Shown here in pieces: positions 16,937 through 26,095 of a stretch of 64,000 bases of DNA; the stretch's first letter is position 1, and the number at the start of each line of letters is the position of its first letter. The position numbers and the translations under genes are program-made. Source of the stretch: Faecalibacterium taiwanense (GTDB taxonomy: Bacteria > Bacillota > Clostridia > Oscillospirales > Ruminococcaceae); the NCBI RefSeq assembly GCF_036632915.2, contig NZ_CP155552.1, positions 62,001 to 126,000 on the forward strand, read 5' to 3'. A model generated the notes under the pieces. That model was not told where the DNA came from, searched no databases, and saw nothing but the letters and a program-made list of their open reading frames with translations.

Positions 16937-16974
16937 CTTGTATACAGGGTAACATTCTTTTTGGGCTCTGTCAA
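16937..16974 (-). promoter_or_regulatory. Promoter with overlapping palindromic operator of the uronate operon
   Basis: On the minus strand TTGACA (16969-16974), 17-bp spacer and TACCCT (16946-16951). The palindromic CCTGTATACAAG (16937-16948) overlaps the -10 element and start site, as expected for a repressor site. A second CTTGTATACACGG lies at 17066-17078. The GTATAC-centred palindrome is of the type bound by GntR/FCD regulators; such a regulator is encoded at 25221-25952. Confidence 0.65.
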
Positions 16975-17065
16975 GGCATTTTCTTCTGCATTTTTGCTGT
17001 ATTTTTAATTTTCCGGGAAATTTTTTCGTGAAAAGTCGTGCAAAGCTGCAAAAACCCGGGTTTTT

Positions 17066-17078
17066 CTTGTATACACGG
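17066..17078. promoter_or_regulatory. Second GTATAC-centred operator copy
   Basis: CTTGTATACACGG repeats the core of the promoter operator about 125 bp further upstream. Two spaced sites would allow cooperative binding or looping. Confidence 0.5.
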
Positions 17079-17159
17079 TTTCAGCCATTAGCGGTGCGCA
17101 CAATTTCGGCGGAAAAATTTGGGCTTGTTGACAAGAGCCATCTTAAGCCATCCAGAATA

Positions 17160-17921
17160 TCATCCCAGCTTCTTTTTCTGCTGCCGTGCCACAATGGGCA
17201 TCAGCAGGGAGGCAGGCAGCAGCTTCTGCGCCGTGGTGCATGCCCGCATAAAGGCCGAGGGCACGATGATGGTCCTGCGGTGCATCATGCCGTGCATGGC
17301 TTCCTGTACGCAGAACTCCGGCGTGATGCCCTTGAGGGCAAACACCACCCCTGCCCGGTCGTTGAACTCGGTATCCACCGGCCCCGGGCAGAGCGCACAC
17401 ACGTAGACCGGGCTGTGCAGCTCCTGCAGCTCCCGGGCAACGCCCCGGGTCAGGCTGACCACATAGGCCTTGCTGGCATAGTAGCCCGCCATATAGGGCC
17501 CGCCGGGCAGCAGCCCCGCCGAGGACGCCACGTTCAGGATGGTGCCGCCGCCTGCCGCGTGCATCCTGCGCACCGCAAAGCGGAACAGCCGCGCCATGGC
17601 TTCCACATTCACCCGGATCATTTCCTCTTCCCGGGCGTCGTCGGTCTCCAGATAGCTGCCGCACACGCCAAAGCCCGCGTTGTTGATAAAGATATCAATG
17701 GTCTCCCCCTCCAGCTCCTTGAAAAGGCGCTGGCAGTCCTCTTCCTTTGCAAGATCGGCAGGCAGGATGCGGCAGGGCGTGCCCAGCTTTGCGGCCAGCG
17801 CTTCCAGCCGGTCGGTGCGGCGGGCGGTCAGGATAAGCCGGCAGCCCAGCTTTGCATAGCGGCGTGCAAACTCCTGCCCGATGCCGGAGCTTGCACCAGT
17901 GATCCAAATGGTCTTTTGCAT
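17160..17921 (-). CDS. SDR-family NAD(P)-dependent oxidoreductase
   Basis: 253 aa. TGASSGIG at residues 8-15, INNAGFG near 84-90, catalytic Ser in NVASSAG and YYASKAY as the Tyr/Lys motif. The C-terminal 60 residues are hydrophobic and basic, as in the DltE/YqjQ-like branch of the family that is often membrane-associated. Substrate unknown. It lies upstream of the uronate promoter and appears independent of it. Confidence 0.82.
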   Translation of the reverse strand: MQKTIWITGASSGIGQEFARRYAKLGCRLILTARRTDRLEALAAKLGTPCRILPADLAKEEDCQRLFKELEGETIDIFINNAGFGVCGSYLETDDAREEEMIRVNVEAMARLFRFAVRRMHAAGGGTILNVASSAGLLPGGPYMAGYYASKAYVVSLTRGVARELQELHSPVYVCALCPGPVDTEFNDRAGVVFALKGITPEFCVQEAMHGMMHRRTIIVPSAFMRACTTAQKLLPASLLMPIVARQQKKKLG

Positions 17922-18028
17922 GGTGATTTTCCTTTTTCCTCTCGCCCCCAGAGCGGGGGCTTTCTGTACTTATTGCCCCTATTTTAACACAGTTTGGCCG
18001 CATTTTCTATGCAATTTTCGTAAACTAT

Positions 18029-18069
18029 AAAAAGAGTGTCCGGAACACCTGCGGCATCCCGGACACTCT
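18029..18069 (-). terminator. Terminator of trpS
   Basis: AGAGTGTCCGG and CCGGACACTCT pair and are followed by TTTTT on the minus strand. Confidence 0.85.
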
Positions 18070-18077
18070 CATAGATT

Positions 18078-19139
18078 TTATTTCAACAGGTTGTCGTTCT
18101 CGAAGTAATCGATCCGCATGGACTTGCGCACCTCGGCCAGCGTAGCAGCGGCAGTCTTTTCGGCATAAGCGCTACCCTCCTTCAGGATCTCCACCACCTC
18201 GGGCAGGCGCTGTTCCCACTCCTTGCGGCGGGTGCGGATGGGCTCCAGTTCGGCCTGCATGACGCTGTTCAGGAACTTTTTCACCTTCACGTCGCCCAGA
18301 CCGCCGCGCTGGTAGTGTGCCTTTACCTCGTCGAGGTTCTGGTATTCCGGCCAGAACTCGGCAAAGTGCTCCGGGCGGCAGAAGGCATCCAGATAGATGA
18401 ACACCGGGTTGCCCTCCACCTTGCCGGGGTCCTGCACCCGCAGGTGGTTGGGGTCGGTGTACATGGACATGACCTTCTTTTTGATGTCCTCCGGTTCCTC
18501 GGAGAGGTAGATGCAGTTGCCAAGGCTCTTGCTCATCTTGGCCTTGCCGTCGGTGCCGGGCAGGCGCAGGCAGGCGGCGTTCTGGGGCAGCACGATCTCC
18601 GGCTCGGTCAGGGTATCGCCGTAAACAGCGTTGAATTTGCGCACGATCTCGCAGCACTGCTCGATCATGGGCTTCTGGTCCTCACCGGCAGGCACGGTGG
18701 TGGCGTGGAAGGCGGTGATGTCCGCAGCCTGACTGATGGGGTAGCAGAAGAAGCCCACCGGGATGCTGGTCTCAAAGTTGCGCATATGGATCTCGCTCTT
18801 GACGGTGGGGTTGCGCTGCAGGCGGCTCACGGTGACGAGGTTCATATAGTAGAAGCTCAGCTCAGTCAATTCCGGCACCATGGACTGGATAAAAATATGG
18901 GTCTTGGCGGGGTCGATGCCGCAGGCCAGATAATCCAGCGCCACCTGCAGGATGTTCTGGCGCACCTTTTCCGGGTTGTCGGCGTTATCGGTCAGGGCCT
19001 GTGCATCGGCGATCATAACGTAGATCTCATCGTACTCGCCGGAGTTCTGCAGGCGCACCCGCTCCTTCAGGGAACCGACATAGTGGCCCACATGCAGGCG
19101 GCCGGTGGGACGGTCGCCGGTCAGAATAATCTTTTTCAT
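18078..19139 (-). CDS. trpS: Tryptophanyl-tRNA synthetase
   Basis: 353 aa class I synthetase. The HIGH-like motif is GRLHVGHYVGSL (about residues 12-23) and KMSKSLGN is the KMSKS loop (about 200-207). The ATG at 19139 begins MKKIILTGDRPTG, the canonical N-terminus, and has AGGAGAAC upstream. More upstream codons would translate a MITE-like repeat and are rejected. I see no T-box; the leader instead contains the repeat at 19173-19301. Confidence 0.95.
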   Translation of the reverse strand: MKKIILTGDRPTGRLHVGHYVGSLKERVRLQNSGEYDEIYVMIADAQALTDNADNPEKVRQNILQVALDYLACGIDPAKTHIFIQSMVPELTELSFYYMNLVTVSRLQRNPTVKSEIHMRNFETSIPVGFFCYPISQAADITAFHATTVPAGEDQKPMIEQCCEIVRKFNAVYGDTLTEPEIVLPQNAACLRLPGTDGKAKMSKSLGNCIYLSEEPEDIKKKVMSMYTDPNHLRVQDPGKVEGNPVFIYLDAFCRPEHFAEFWPEYQNLDEVKAHYQRGGLGDVKVKKFLNSVMQAELEPIRTRRKEWEQRLPEVVEILKEGSAYAEKTAAATLAEVRKSMRIDYFENDNLLK

Positions 19140-19172
19140 GATGTTCTCCTTTATTTTGCCGGAAGGCGGCTT

Positions 19173-19301
19173 GCCCTCTCCGTCTTTGCTCCGCAAATCC
19201 ACCTCTCCCAAAGGGAGAGGCCTTGGCATAACGGTATACTTCGTGTAGACTGCCAAAGGCTCCCACTTTGGGGGAGCTGGCGCGAATGCGCCTGAGAGGG
19301 C
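19173..19301. repeat. MITE-like repeat, type A, copy 2, in the trpS leader
   Basis: Same unit as 1721-1854 with terminal GCCCTCTC / GAGAGGGC and the same internal hairpins. It lies between the predicted trpS transcription start (about 19357) and the ribosome site, so it is part of the mRNA leader. Confidence 0.78.
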
Positions 19302-19363
19302 GAGGATGCTGCCCTTAAAAGCATCCGCCCACCAACAAATTTTCAATTCTAAAACATGCTTTA

Positions 19364-19392
19364 AGTATATCCCGCCTCGCATTTTCTGTCAA
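19364..19392 (-). promoter_or_regulatory. Promoter of trpS
   Basis: TTGACA (19387-19392), 17-bp spacer, TATACT (19364-19369) on the minus strand. Confidence 0.75.
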
Positions 19393-19411
19393 CAAAAGCG
19401 GCCGGAGAAAA

Positions 19412-19444
19412 AGAAAAAAGCGATGGAAAACTTCCATCGCTTTG
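19412..19444 (-). terminator. Terminator of the tRNA-Glu/tRNA-Asn transcript
   Basis: AAAGCGATGGAA and TTCCATCGCTTT pair, followed by T-rich sequence on the minus strand right after tRNA-Asn. Confidence 0.8.
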
Positions 19445-19445
19445 C

Positions 19446-19522
19446 TGGCGCCTCTTGCCTGACTCGAACAGGCGACACCCTGATTAACAGTCAGGTGCTC
19501 TAACCGACTGAGCTAAAGAGGC
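19446..19522 (-). tRNA. tRNA-Asn (anticodon GTT)
   Basis: Full cloverleaf with acceptor GCCTCTT/AAGAGGC, anticodon loop CTGTTAA, T-loop TTCGAGT and encoded CCA. Confidence 0.95.
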
Positions 19523-19563
19523 ATCTATATAAAACGGCACATGACCGTTTTACTACTATAAAA

Positions 19564-19638
19564 TGGTGACCCGTACCGGAATCGAACCGATGTTAAAGGC
19601 GTGAGAGGCCTCTGTCTTAACCGCTTGACCAACGGGCC
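19564..19638 (-). tRNA. tRNA-Glu (anticodon CTC)
   Basis: Acceptor GGCCCGT/ACGGGTC, anticodon loop CTCTCAC, T-loop TTCGATT and encoded CCA. It is co-transcribed with tRNA-Asn from the promoter at 19680. Confidence 0.93.
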
Positions 19639-19679
19639 ATACGTCCATTTTGCATCGGGTGTTCGCTCCCGACTTGGCT

Positions 19680-19708
19680 ATTTTAGCATAGCACGCCTAC
19701 TTTGTCAA
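19680..19708 (-). promoter_or_regulatory. Promoter of the tRNA-Glu/tRNA-Asn pair
   Basis: TTGACA (19703-19708), 17-bp spacer, TAAAAT (19680-19685) on the minus strand. Confidence 0.75.
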
Positions 19709-19726
19709 CACAAAAATTCAATTTTT

Positions 19727-20359
19727 TCAAAAAATCTTCCGCACCCGGGCTGCGCCGGTGTGGAACAGGCCCAGCGCCAGCCCCAGATATACGCTGATCA
19801 CCGTATCGTTCTGGTCAAATTCCATCTGCTGGCGCTGCGGCAGGCCGGCCAGTGTACCCTTGTATACGCACCGCAGCTCTTCCAGCCGGGTGTAGTCGTT
19901 CGGGTGCATCAGGGTGCTGTGCTTGGGCAGCTCCATGGCACCGCTCTTTTCCAGCACCTCGCTGACGAACTGGGAGCAGAAATAGTGCCGGCGGCGCTTC
20001 CAGCGGATATGCATCCCGCAGAGCGCAAGACCGATAACGTTGAACTGGTAAAGGCTGCCGTGGGCCATCATGTGCTCGGCACGGCGGCGGGCACGGGTGT
20101 AGGCTTCATCGCTCACATCCAGCGCATACAGTGCGCAGGGCACGTTCTCCCGCAGACGGAACACGCCCCGGTTCAGGTATTCCCTGCTGGGCCCTGCCGG
20201 GAACATGGTATAGCCGTTTTTGCGGGTAGAGCTGTACAGGCAGCTCAGGTCTTCGTCAAAAGCCAGCGAAGCGTGGGTATAATTTGCACCGGTAACAGCG
20301 TAAACAAGGTTTGAAAGCAGGGTACCCGACCGGGTGAGCAGGATGTAGATGGTCTTCAT
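19727..20359 (-). CDS. Permuted NlpC/P60-superfamily (YiiX/C92-like) protein
   Basis: About 210 aa from the ATG at 20359. A conserved His in YTHASLAFDE (near residue 37) precedes a Cys in HYFCSQFVSEVLEKSG (near residue 130). His before Cys is the order seen in circularly permuted papain-like hydrolases (YaeF/YiiX, LRAT-like). Members may act on lipids or peptidoglycan; the substrate is unknown. No signal peptide is clear. It stands alone downstream of a 500-bp gap. Confidence 0.65.
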   Translation of the reverse strand: MKTIYILLTRSGTLLSNLVYAVTGANYTHASLAFDEDLSCLYSSTRKNGYTMFPAGPSREYLNRGVFRLRENVPCALYALDVSDEAYTRARRRAEHMMAHGSLYQFNVIGLALCGMHIRWKRRRHYFCSQFVSEVLEKSGAMELPKHSTLMHPNDYTRLEELRCVYKGTLAGLPQRQQMEFDQNDTVISVYLGLALGLFHTGAARVRKIF

Positions 20360-20722
20360 GATCTTTTTCCTTTTTATATGTAGCACACAGAAAAAGCGAG
20401 GCTGTCCTTTTGTCAGATACAGTATACCACAGGCAAAGCTTCTTTGTCATAAAAATCGTCAAAATCTCGTAAATTTTGCACAAATCGGGCTGTGGTTCCT
20501 GTTCCGCTCTTCCCTGCCGCGCCGTTTTGCGGGAAGGGCCGTTTTTGTGCTCGGTTTTTCATGGATACCAGCTCGTCAAAATTTTATCAAAAAATTGTTT
20601 TTCTGCCTTTCCACCTTATTTTTTCAGGTTTCGCCCCCTGCTTTTGTTTCCTGAATTTGTTTCAGGCAGTTAAATTTCTTAATGAAATTTGTTTCTTTTC
20701 TGCAAATAGCACGATTCGTTTA
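20360..20722. other. AT-rich intergenic gap
   Basis: No gene was recognised. The stretch is T-rich and includes an imperfect GGGAAGGGCC hairpin but no clear terminator. Confidence 0.5.
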
Positions 20723-20750
20723 TTGATTTCGGGATACTTTTATGTATAAT
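20723..20750 (+). promoter_or_regulatory. Promoter of pckA
   Basis: TTGATT, 16-bp spacer, perfect TATAAT (20745-20750). The leader of about 115 nt contains GC-rich inverted repeats near 20795-20820. Confidence 0.7.
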
Positions 20751-20870
20751 GATATGCAGGAGAATTTGCATTTACAAACTGCAAGCCTTCTGCGCAGCGC
20801 CCGGCCCGCCGGGAAACGCTGTGCCCTATACAGGACGTATGGATCAAACGAAAGTAGAGGTATAGCGAAT

Positions 20871-22475
20871 ATGGCAAAGTTGGATCTTACCAAGTATGGC
20901 ATTACCGGCACGACTGAGATCGTGTACAACCCCTCCTACGAGCAGCTGTTCGAGGAAGAGACCAAGCCCGGTCTGGAAGGCTACGAAAAGGGCCAGGTCA
21001 GCGAGCTGGGTGCTGTGAACGTTATGACCGGCATCTACACCGGCCGTTCTCCCAAGGACAAGTTCATCGTTATGGACGAGAACTCCAAGGACACCGTGTG
21101 GTGGACTTCCGACGAGTACAAGAACGACAACCACCCCGCTTCTCAGGAAGCATGGGCTGCTGTGAAGGCCATCGCTCAGAAGGAGCTGTCCAACAAGCGC
21201 CTGTACGTGGTGGATGCATTCTGCGGTGCCAACAAGGATACTCGCATGGCCATCCGCTTTGTCATGGAAGTTGCATGGCAGGCACACTTCGTCACCAACA
21301 TGTTCATCAAGCCCACCGCTGAGGAGCTGGAGAACTTTGAGCCCGATTTCGTTGTCTACAACGCATCTAAGGCCAAGGTTGAGAACTACAAGGAGCTGGG
21401 CCTGAACTCTGAGACTGCTGTTGTGTTCAACATCACCAGCAAGGAGCAGGTCATCGTGAACACCTGGTACGGCGGCGAGATGAAGAAGGGCATGTTCTCC
21501 ATGATGAACTACTTCCTGCCGCTGAAGGGCATGGCTTCCATGCACTGCTCTGCCAACACCGACCTGAACGGTAAGAACACCGCTATCTTCTTCGGTCTGT
21601 CCGGCACCGGCAAGACCACCCTGTCCACCGATCCCAAGCGTCTGCTGATCGGCGATGACGAGCACGGCTGGGACGACAACGGCGTGTTCAACTTCGAGGG
21701 CGGCTGCTACGCAAAGGTCATCAACCTGGATAAGGACTCCGAGCCCGATATCTACAACGCCATCAAGCGCAACGCTCTGCTGGAGAACGTCACTCTGGAT
21801 GCTGAGGGCCACATCGATTTCGCTGATAAGAGCGTTACCGAGAACACCCGTGTGTCCTACCCCATCAACCACATCAAGAACATCGTCCGCCCCATTTCTT
21901 CTGCACCCGCTGCAAAGAACGTCATCTTCCTGTCTGCTGACGCATTCGGCGTTCTGCCCCCGGTCTCCATCCTGAGCCCCGAGCAGACCCAGTACTACTT
22001 CCTGTCCGGCTTCACTGCAAAGCTGGCAGGCACCGAGCGCGGCATCACCGAGCCCACCCCCACCTTCTCTGCATGCTTCGGCCAGGCCTTCCTGGAGCTG
22101 CACCCCACCAAGTATGCTGAGGAGCTGGTCAAGAAGATGCAGAAGAGCGGCGCCAAGGCTTATCTGGTCAACACCGGCTGGAACGGCACCGGCAAGCGCA
22201 TCTCCATCAAGGATACCCGCGGCATCATCGACGCCATCCTGAACGGCGACATCAACAATGTGCCCACCAAGAAGATCCCCTACTTCGACTTCGAGGTTCC
22301 CACCGTGCTGAACGGCGTGGACACCGGCATTCTGGATCCTCGCGACACCTATGCTGACGCTTCCCAGTGGGAAGAGAAGGCCAAGGATCTGGCAAGCCGC
22401 TTCATCAAGAACTTCAAGAAGTACGAGGGCAACGAGCACGGCAAGGCTCTGGTCTCTGCCGGCCCCCAGCTGTAA
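20871..22475 (+). CDS. pckA: Phosphoenolpyruvate carboxykinase (ATP)
   Basis: 534 aa. It interconverts oxaloacetate and PEP with ATP/ADP. The kinase-1a P-loop GLSGTGKTT is at about 242-250, followed by LIGDDEHGW (kinase-2 and metal site); the N-terminal half has [13 protein letters not shown], a substrate-binding motif. The length is typical. The ATG at 20871 starts [10 protein letters not shown]; a longer frame upstream would translate the leader. Codon use is strongly biased, suggesting high expression, which fits the anaerobic role of PEPCK in gut Firmicutes. Confidence 0.95.
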   Translation: MAKLDLTKYGITGTTEIVYNPSYEQLFEEETKPGLEGYEKGQVSELGAVNVMTGIYTGRSPKDKFIVMDENSKDTVWWTSDEYKNDNHPASQEAWAAVKAIAQKELSNKRLYVVDAFCGANKDTRMAIRFVMEVAWQAHFVTNMFIKPTAEELENFEPDFVVYNASKAKVENYKELGLNSETAVVFNITSKEQVIVNTWYGGEMKKGMFSMMNYFLPLKGMASMHCSANTDLNGKNTAIFFGLSGTGKTTLSTDPKRLLIGDDEHGWDDNGVFNFEGGCYAKVINLDKDSEPDIYNAIKRNALLENVTLDAEGHIDFADKSVTENTRVSYPINHIKNIVRPISSAPAAKNVIFLSADAFGVLPPVSILSPEQTQYYFLSGFTAKLAGTERGITEPTPTFSACFGQAFLELHPTKYAEELVKKMQKSGAKAYLVNTGWNGTGKRISIKDTRGIIDAILNGDINNVPTKKIPYFDFEVPTVLNGVDTGILDPRDTYADASQWEEKAKDLASRFIKNFKKYEGNEHGKALVSAGPQL

Positions 22476-22501
22476 GCTGATCTCCGCCTGATACTGAAGC
22501 G

Positions 22502-22545
22502 ATAAAAAAGGACGTGTTCCCGCAAGGGAGCACGTCCTTTTTGTT
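22502..22545 (+). terminator. Terminator of pckA
   Basis: AAAAGGACGTGTTCCC and GGGAGCACGTCCTTTT pair around GCAA, followed by T-rich sequence. Confidence 0.88.
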
Positions 22546-22625
22546 TTGTAAACCGGAAGGTAAACGTTCCGTCGGTTGTGTTTTCCACATTTCTGTGTTA
22601 TCCTGTGGAAAAGGATGTGAGCAGA

Positions 22626-23288
22626 ATGGATGCAAAAGAATTTGGTGCATTCCTTGCACAAGTGCGCCGGGAGCGGAACATGACGCAGGCCGAACTGGCT
22701 CAGCAGCTTCACGTTACGGATAAAGCTGTCAGCCGCTGGGAACGCGGCATCGGGCTGCCAGACATCAACACGCTGGAGCCGCTGGCCGATGTGCTGGGCC
22801 TGACCCTCGCTGACCTGATGCACTGTCATGACTCCCGTCAAAAAGATGCCACTCCTCCCGTTCCTCTGGAAGATTTTTTCACCATGCTGCGCCGCCAGCA
22901 CACTGTAGACTGGCATTCTGTGCGTACTGCTCTTCTTGCATTAAGCATTGCACTTGCCCTGTGGGGAATTTTTGCCTGTCCAGGCAGATTAGCTGTGCAC
23001 TGGCGGACTCTCAGCGATGGTTCGCTTCAGGCCGACGGCTGGATGTCCTCCCTGGTCATTTTTCCATTGTTTGCCGGATTTGAATTTCTATCTCTTGAGC
23101 TCTGGAACAATTTTGAGCAAACCGGTTACTACCGGCGCTGGGGTGAGGTGAATCTTTTTATCATTCATGCCATGTCTTTCGGCACGCCGCTTACCCGTCT
23201 GATGCGGCTCGTGCTGGATCTTCTGTTCTTTTTCTGTTTTGGATTTCTGCTTCCATGCTGCGAAGCATGGCTGATCCTTTTGAATTAA
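22626..23288 (+). CDS. XRE-family transcriptional regulator with membrane domain
   Basis: 220 aa. Residues about 6-62 form a Cro/CI-type helix-turn-helix (MTQAELAQQLHVTDKAVSRWE). After a linker, residues about 100-215 contain three or four hydrophobic segments, so the DNA-binding domain is tethered to the membrane. Such proteins are common in Firmicutes and usually sense envelope or small-molecule signals, but the ligand is unknown. AAGGATGTGA precedes the ATG. Repeat copy B follows immediately and may serve as terminator. Confidence 0.82.
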   Translation: MDAKEFGAFLAQVRRERNMTQAELAQQLHVTDKAVSRWERGIGLPDINTLEPLADVLGLTLADLMHCHDSRQKDATPPVPLEDFFTMLRRQHTVDWHSVRTALLALSIALALWGIFACPGRLAVHWRTLSDGSLQADGWMSSLVIFPLFAGFEFLSLELWNNFEQTGYYRRWGEVNLFIIHAMSFGTPLTRLMRLVLDLLFFFCFGFLLPCCEAWLILLN

Positions 23289-23313
23289 ATGCCGCTTTCC
23301 TCTGCGTCCCCAC

Positions 23314-23421
23314 CCGTGAAAAAGCAAAAGAGCAAAGCCCGCCGGCTTTGCTCTTTTGCATAAGGATCAATCATTTTTCCACTGCTATGCCCAGAGCACA
23401 GCGGAGGGCATTTTAAATCGT
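23314..23421 (+). repeat. Variable-palindrome element, copy B
   Basis: CCGTGAAAAA is followed by a perfect inverted repeat at 23324-23359: arms GCAAAAGAGCAAAGCC and its complement, loop CGCC. Then comes an A/T-rich spacer, TTTTTCCACTGCTATGCCC, and the tail hairpin ending ATTTTAAATCG. Frame and geometry (16-4-16) equal copy A, but the palindrome sequence is unrelated. Confidence 0.75.
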
Positions 23422-23423
23422 TT

Positions 23424-24941
23424 TTACTTGGCAGCGTCGAACTCTGCCTCGATCTCTGCCGAGGGTGCCGGGGTGACAAGGCTCACCACAACACAGACCA
23501 CCAGAGACATCAGGAAGGCAGGCAGCAGCTCGTAGATGCCAAACACGCCGCCCAGCGGGCTGATGATGTACTTCCATACAAAGACCATCAGGCCGCCGGA
23601 GAGCATACCGGCCAGTGCGCCCTGCCAGTTGCAGCGCTTCCAGAACAGGGAGCACAGCACCACTGCGCCAAAGGAGCCGCCAAAACCGGCCCATGCAAAG
23701 CTGACGATGCCGAACACGCTGGAGTTGGGGTCGCGGGCTAGCACCACGCCCACCACACTGATGCAGATGATGGTCAGGCGGGCAGCGAACAGGCTCTGCT
23801 TCTCGGTCAGCTTCATGTGGCCGAACTCCTGCAGGATGTTCTGGGATACGCTGGAGGCCGCTGCCAGCATCTGGCTGTCGGCGGTGGACATGGTAGCGGC
23901 AAGGATGCCGGCAAGGATCAGACCTGCCAGAATGGCTGCCAGCACGCCGTGCTGAGCGATCAGGCTGGCCACGCGCACGATCAGGGTCTCGCTGGAAGAG
24001 CCGCTCAGGAACTCCAGCGCGCCCGCCTTGGTCATGCCCAGACCCACCATGCCGATGACGATGGAAGCGGTCATGGCAATGACCACCCACACGCTTGCAA
24101 TGCGGCGGCTGAGCACCAGCTTCTTTTCGTCCTCAATGGCCATGAAGCGCAGCAGGATGTGGGGCATGCCGAAGTAGCCCAGACCCCATGCCAGCGTGGA
24201 CGCGATGTCCAGCAGACTGTAGGAGGTAGCGGTGTTGTCTGCCGCATTGTGGCTTGCAGCCATGGTCAGGTAGCCGGGCAGGCTGCGGGCGTTGTCCAGA
24301 ACCACGTCCCAGCCGCCTGCCACGCTGACACCATACACCAGCACTGCGATCAGCGCCATGCTCATGACAACGGACTGGATCAGGTCGGTGGTAGACACCG
24401 CGCGGAAGCCGCCCATGATGGTGTAGCCCACAATGACCACAGCGGACAGGATCATAGCCGCCATGTAATCCACGCCAAACAGGCTGTTGAACAGCTTGCC
24501 GCAGGCGGCAAAGCCGGAAGCGGTGTACGGGATGAAGAACACGATGATGATGACCGCGCCCAGCGCGTTGAGCAGGTTGCGCTGGTCATGGAACCGCAGG
24601 GAAAGGAACTGCGGCACCGTGATGGCATCCAGATTGGCCGAGTAGCGGCGCAGGCGGCGGGCCACGATGAGCCAGTTGAGCCATGTGCCCACAGCAAGGC
24701 CGATGGCCGTCCAGCCCGGCGACGCGATGCCGGTGAGATATGCAAGGCCCGGCATACCCATCAGCAGCCAGCTGGACATATCGCTGGCTTCGGCGCTCAT
24801 AGCCGTGACCAGCGGGCCCATCGTGCGGCCGCCGAGGTAGAAATCGCTGCTGTCCTCGTTGGATTTGCTGTAGACAAAGCCAACCAGCAGCATTCCCACC
24901 AGATAGATCACAATGGTGGCAATGATGCAGATATTGATCAT
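23424..24941 (-). CDS. putP: Sodium/proline symporter
   Basis: 505 aa solute:sodium symporter with about 13 membrane segments. The N-terminal FYLGGRTMGPLVTAMSAEASDMSSWLLMG region is the classic PutP signature, with the Na+-site Ser/Asp motif, and GWTAIGLAVGTWLNW follows. The C-terminus is acidic. It lies alone; GAGGGG precedes the ATG. Proline specificity is inferred from these motifs. Confidence 0.92.
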   Translation of the reverse strand: MINICIIATIVIYLVGMLLVGFVYSKSNEDSSDFYLGGRTMGPLVTAMSAEASDMSSWLLMGMPGLAYLTGIASPGWTAIGLAVGTWLNWLIVARRLRRYSANLDAITVPQFLSLRFHDQRNLLNALGAVIIIVFFIPYTASGFAACGKLFNSLFGVDYMAAMILSAVVIVGYTIMGGFRAVSTTDLIQSVVMSMALIAVLVYGVSVAGGWDVVLDNARSLPGYLTMAASHNAADNTATSYSLLDIASTLAWGLGYFGMPHILLRFMAIEDEKKLVLSRRIASVWVVIAMTASIVIGMVGLGMTKAGALEFLSGSSSETLIVRVASLIAQHGVLAAILAGLILAGILAATMSTADSQMLAAASSVSQNILQEFGHMKLTEKQSLFAARLTIICISVVGVVLARDPNSSVFGIVSFAWAGFGGSFGAVVLCSLFWKRCNWQGALAGMLSGGLMVFVWKYIISPLGGVFGIYELLPAFLMSLVVCVVVSLVTPAPSAEIEAEFDAAK

Positions 24942-25165
24942 TTGATTACCCCTCTCTTTCTTCCCCTCAACGGGAACATATCTTAAATATTACCACAAAA
25001 ACCTGCATTCCTGCAAGCTTTTCGGGCAATTCAAGAGCACAAACTGCTGTTTTTCCGGGTTTTGAACAGAAAAAGCAGCATTTCTGGTGCAAAATCCATC
25101 AGAAACACTGCCGTCGTAAATTGATATCCGCAGCCCGGCGTAAAGCCGTATCCGTATTGAACCAA
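24942..25165. other. Intergenic gap
   Basis: Upstream region of putP; no gene, repeat or clear promoter was recognised. Confidence 0.4.
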
Positions 25166-25216
25166 AAAAGCACCCCCTGCCATGGCCTTGTAAGGGTCAG
25201 CAGCGGGTGCTCTTTT
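25166..25216 (-). terminator. Terminator of the GntR gene
   Basis: AAAGAGCACCCGCTGC and a matching GGGGGTGCTTTTTT on the minus strand, right after the stop at 25221. Confidence 0.75.
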
Positions 25217-25220
25217 TGGT

Positions 25221-25952
25221 TTATGTCTGTACAAAGAAATCCGGGAACCGTTCCAATATCTTCTGGAAATTCTCGCGGTACATGCCAAGGTGATGCTCAA
25301 ACAGGGCTTCTACGTCCACGTCCAGCGGCAGGCCGTCCCGCAGATAGCCAAAGATCTGCTCGTGCTCTTTCTGCACCGAGGCAATATTTCCCCGGCAAAG
25401 GGCCGAGTCCAGATACCGCACACGGTCCATATGGGAAGTAACGTTGTGCATGGCCTCCCAGATGCGGTCGTAGCCGGAATCGTGGTACAAAAGCCTGTGG
25501 AAGTCGTTATCCAGCGAGATGAAGAAGTCATCTGCTGCATCCTGATCCAGATAAAGGTCTTCGTTCTGCCGGTTCAGCAGTTCCTGAAATTCGTTCAGCT
25601 GTTCCCTTGTCAGCTTTCCGGCCAGCCCGCGCAGCAGCGCCGGTTCCAGAATGCGGCGCATGGCAAAGCCTTCGTTCAGGTATGGAACGCTGATCTTGGA
25701 CACAATGCTGCCGCGCTGCGGCAGAACATCCACAAGCCACTCGCTTTTCAGCATCATCAGCGCTTCGTGTACCGGTGTGCGGCTCATGGCCAGCTGTTCG
25801 CACAGTTCGGCCTCGCTCAGCTGACAGCCCGGCTGCAGCTGCAAGGTCATAATATTTTTGCGCAGCATACGGTAGGCGTAAGCCCGGTTATTTTCGTCCA
25901 TTCTGCGCACGTCCAGCAGCAGCGGCAATGCGCTGGCCTTTTCTTCTCTCAT
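25221..25952 (-). CDS. GntR-family (FadR/FCD) transcriptional regulator
   Basis: 243 aa. An N-terminal winged helix (residues about 20-85; LSEAELCEQLAMSRTPVHEALMML) is followed by a helical FCD domain with likely metal ligands in DNDFHRLLYH, KEHEQI and FEHHLGMY. FCD regulators respond to sugar acids and other carboxylates. The palindromic GTATAC operators at the uronate promoter (16937 and 17066) are a plausible but untested target. AAAAAGGGAA precedes the ATG at 25952. Confidence 0.85.
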   Translation of the reverse strand: MREEKASALPLLLDVRRMDENNRAYAYRMLRKNIMTLQLQPGCQLSEAELCEQLAMSRTPVHEALMMLKSEWLVDVLPQRGSIVSKISVPYLNEGFAMRRILEPALLRGLAGKLTREQLNEFQELLNRQNEDLYLDQDAADDFFISLDNDFHRLLYHDSGYDRIWEAMHNVTSHMDRVRYLDSALCRGNIASVQKEHEQIFGYLRDGLPLDVDVEALFEHHLGMYRENFQKILERFPDFFVQT

Positions 25953-26053
25953 AGCAGTTCCCTTTTTTGCTTGCCGTAATTTTACCGCAGGGCGCACCGC
26001 CCCGCAGACATCTGAAATCATTCTTATTATAAAGCATCCCGCGGCACATGTCA

Positions 26054-26086
26054 AAAGAAAAAGCACCAAGCATTGCTGCTTCGTGC
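26054..26086. terminator. Terminator-like hairpin
   Basis: AAAAAGCACCAAGCA and TGCTTCGTGCTTTTTT pair with one mismatch. It separates the GntR promoter region from the gene remnants that follow. Confidence 0.55.
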
Positions 26087-26095
26087 TTTTTTGTG

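Noticed and set aside
20844..22916. 690-codon frame opposite pckA
   Set aside because: Antisense shadow of a strongly codon-biased gene.
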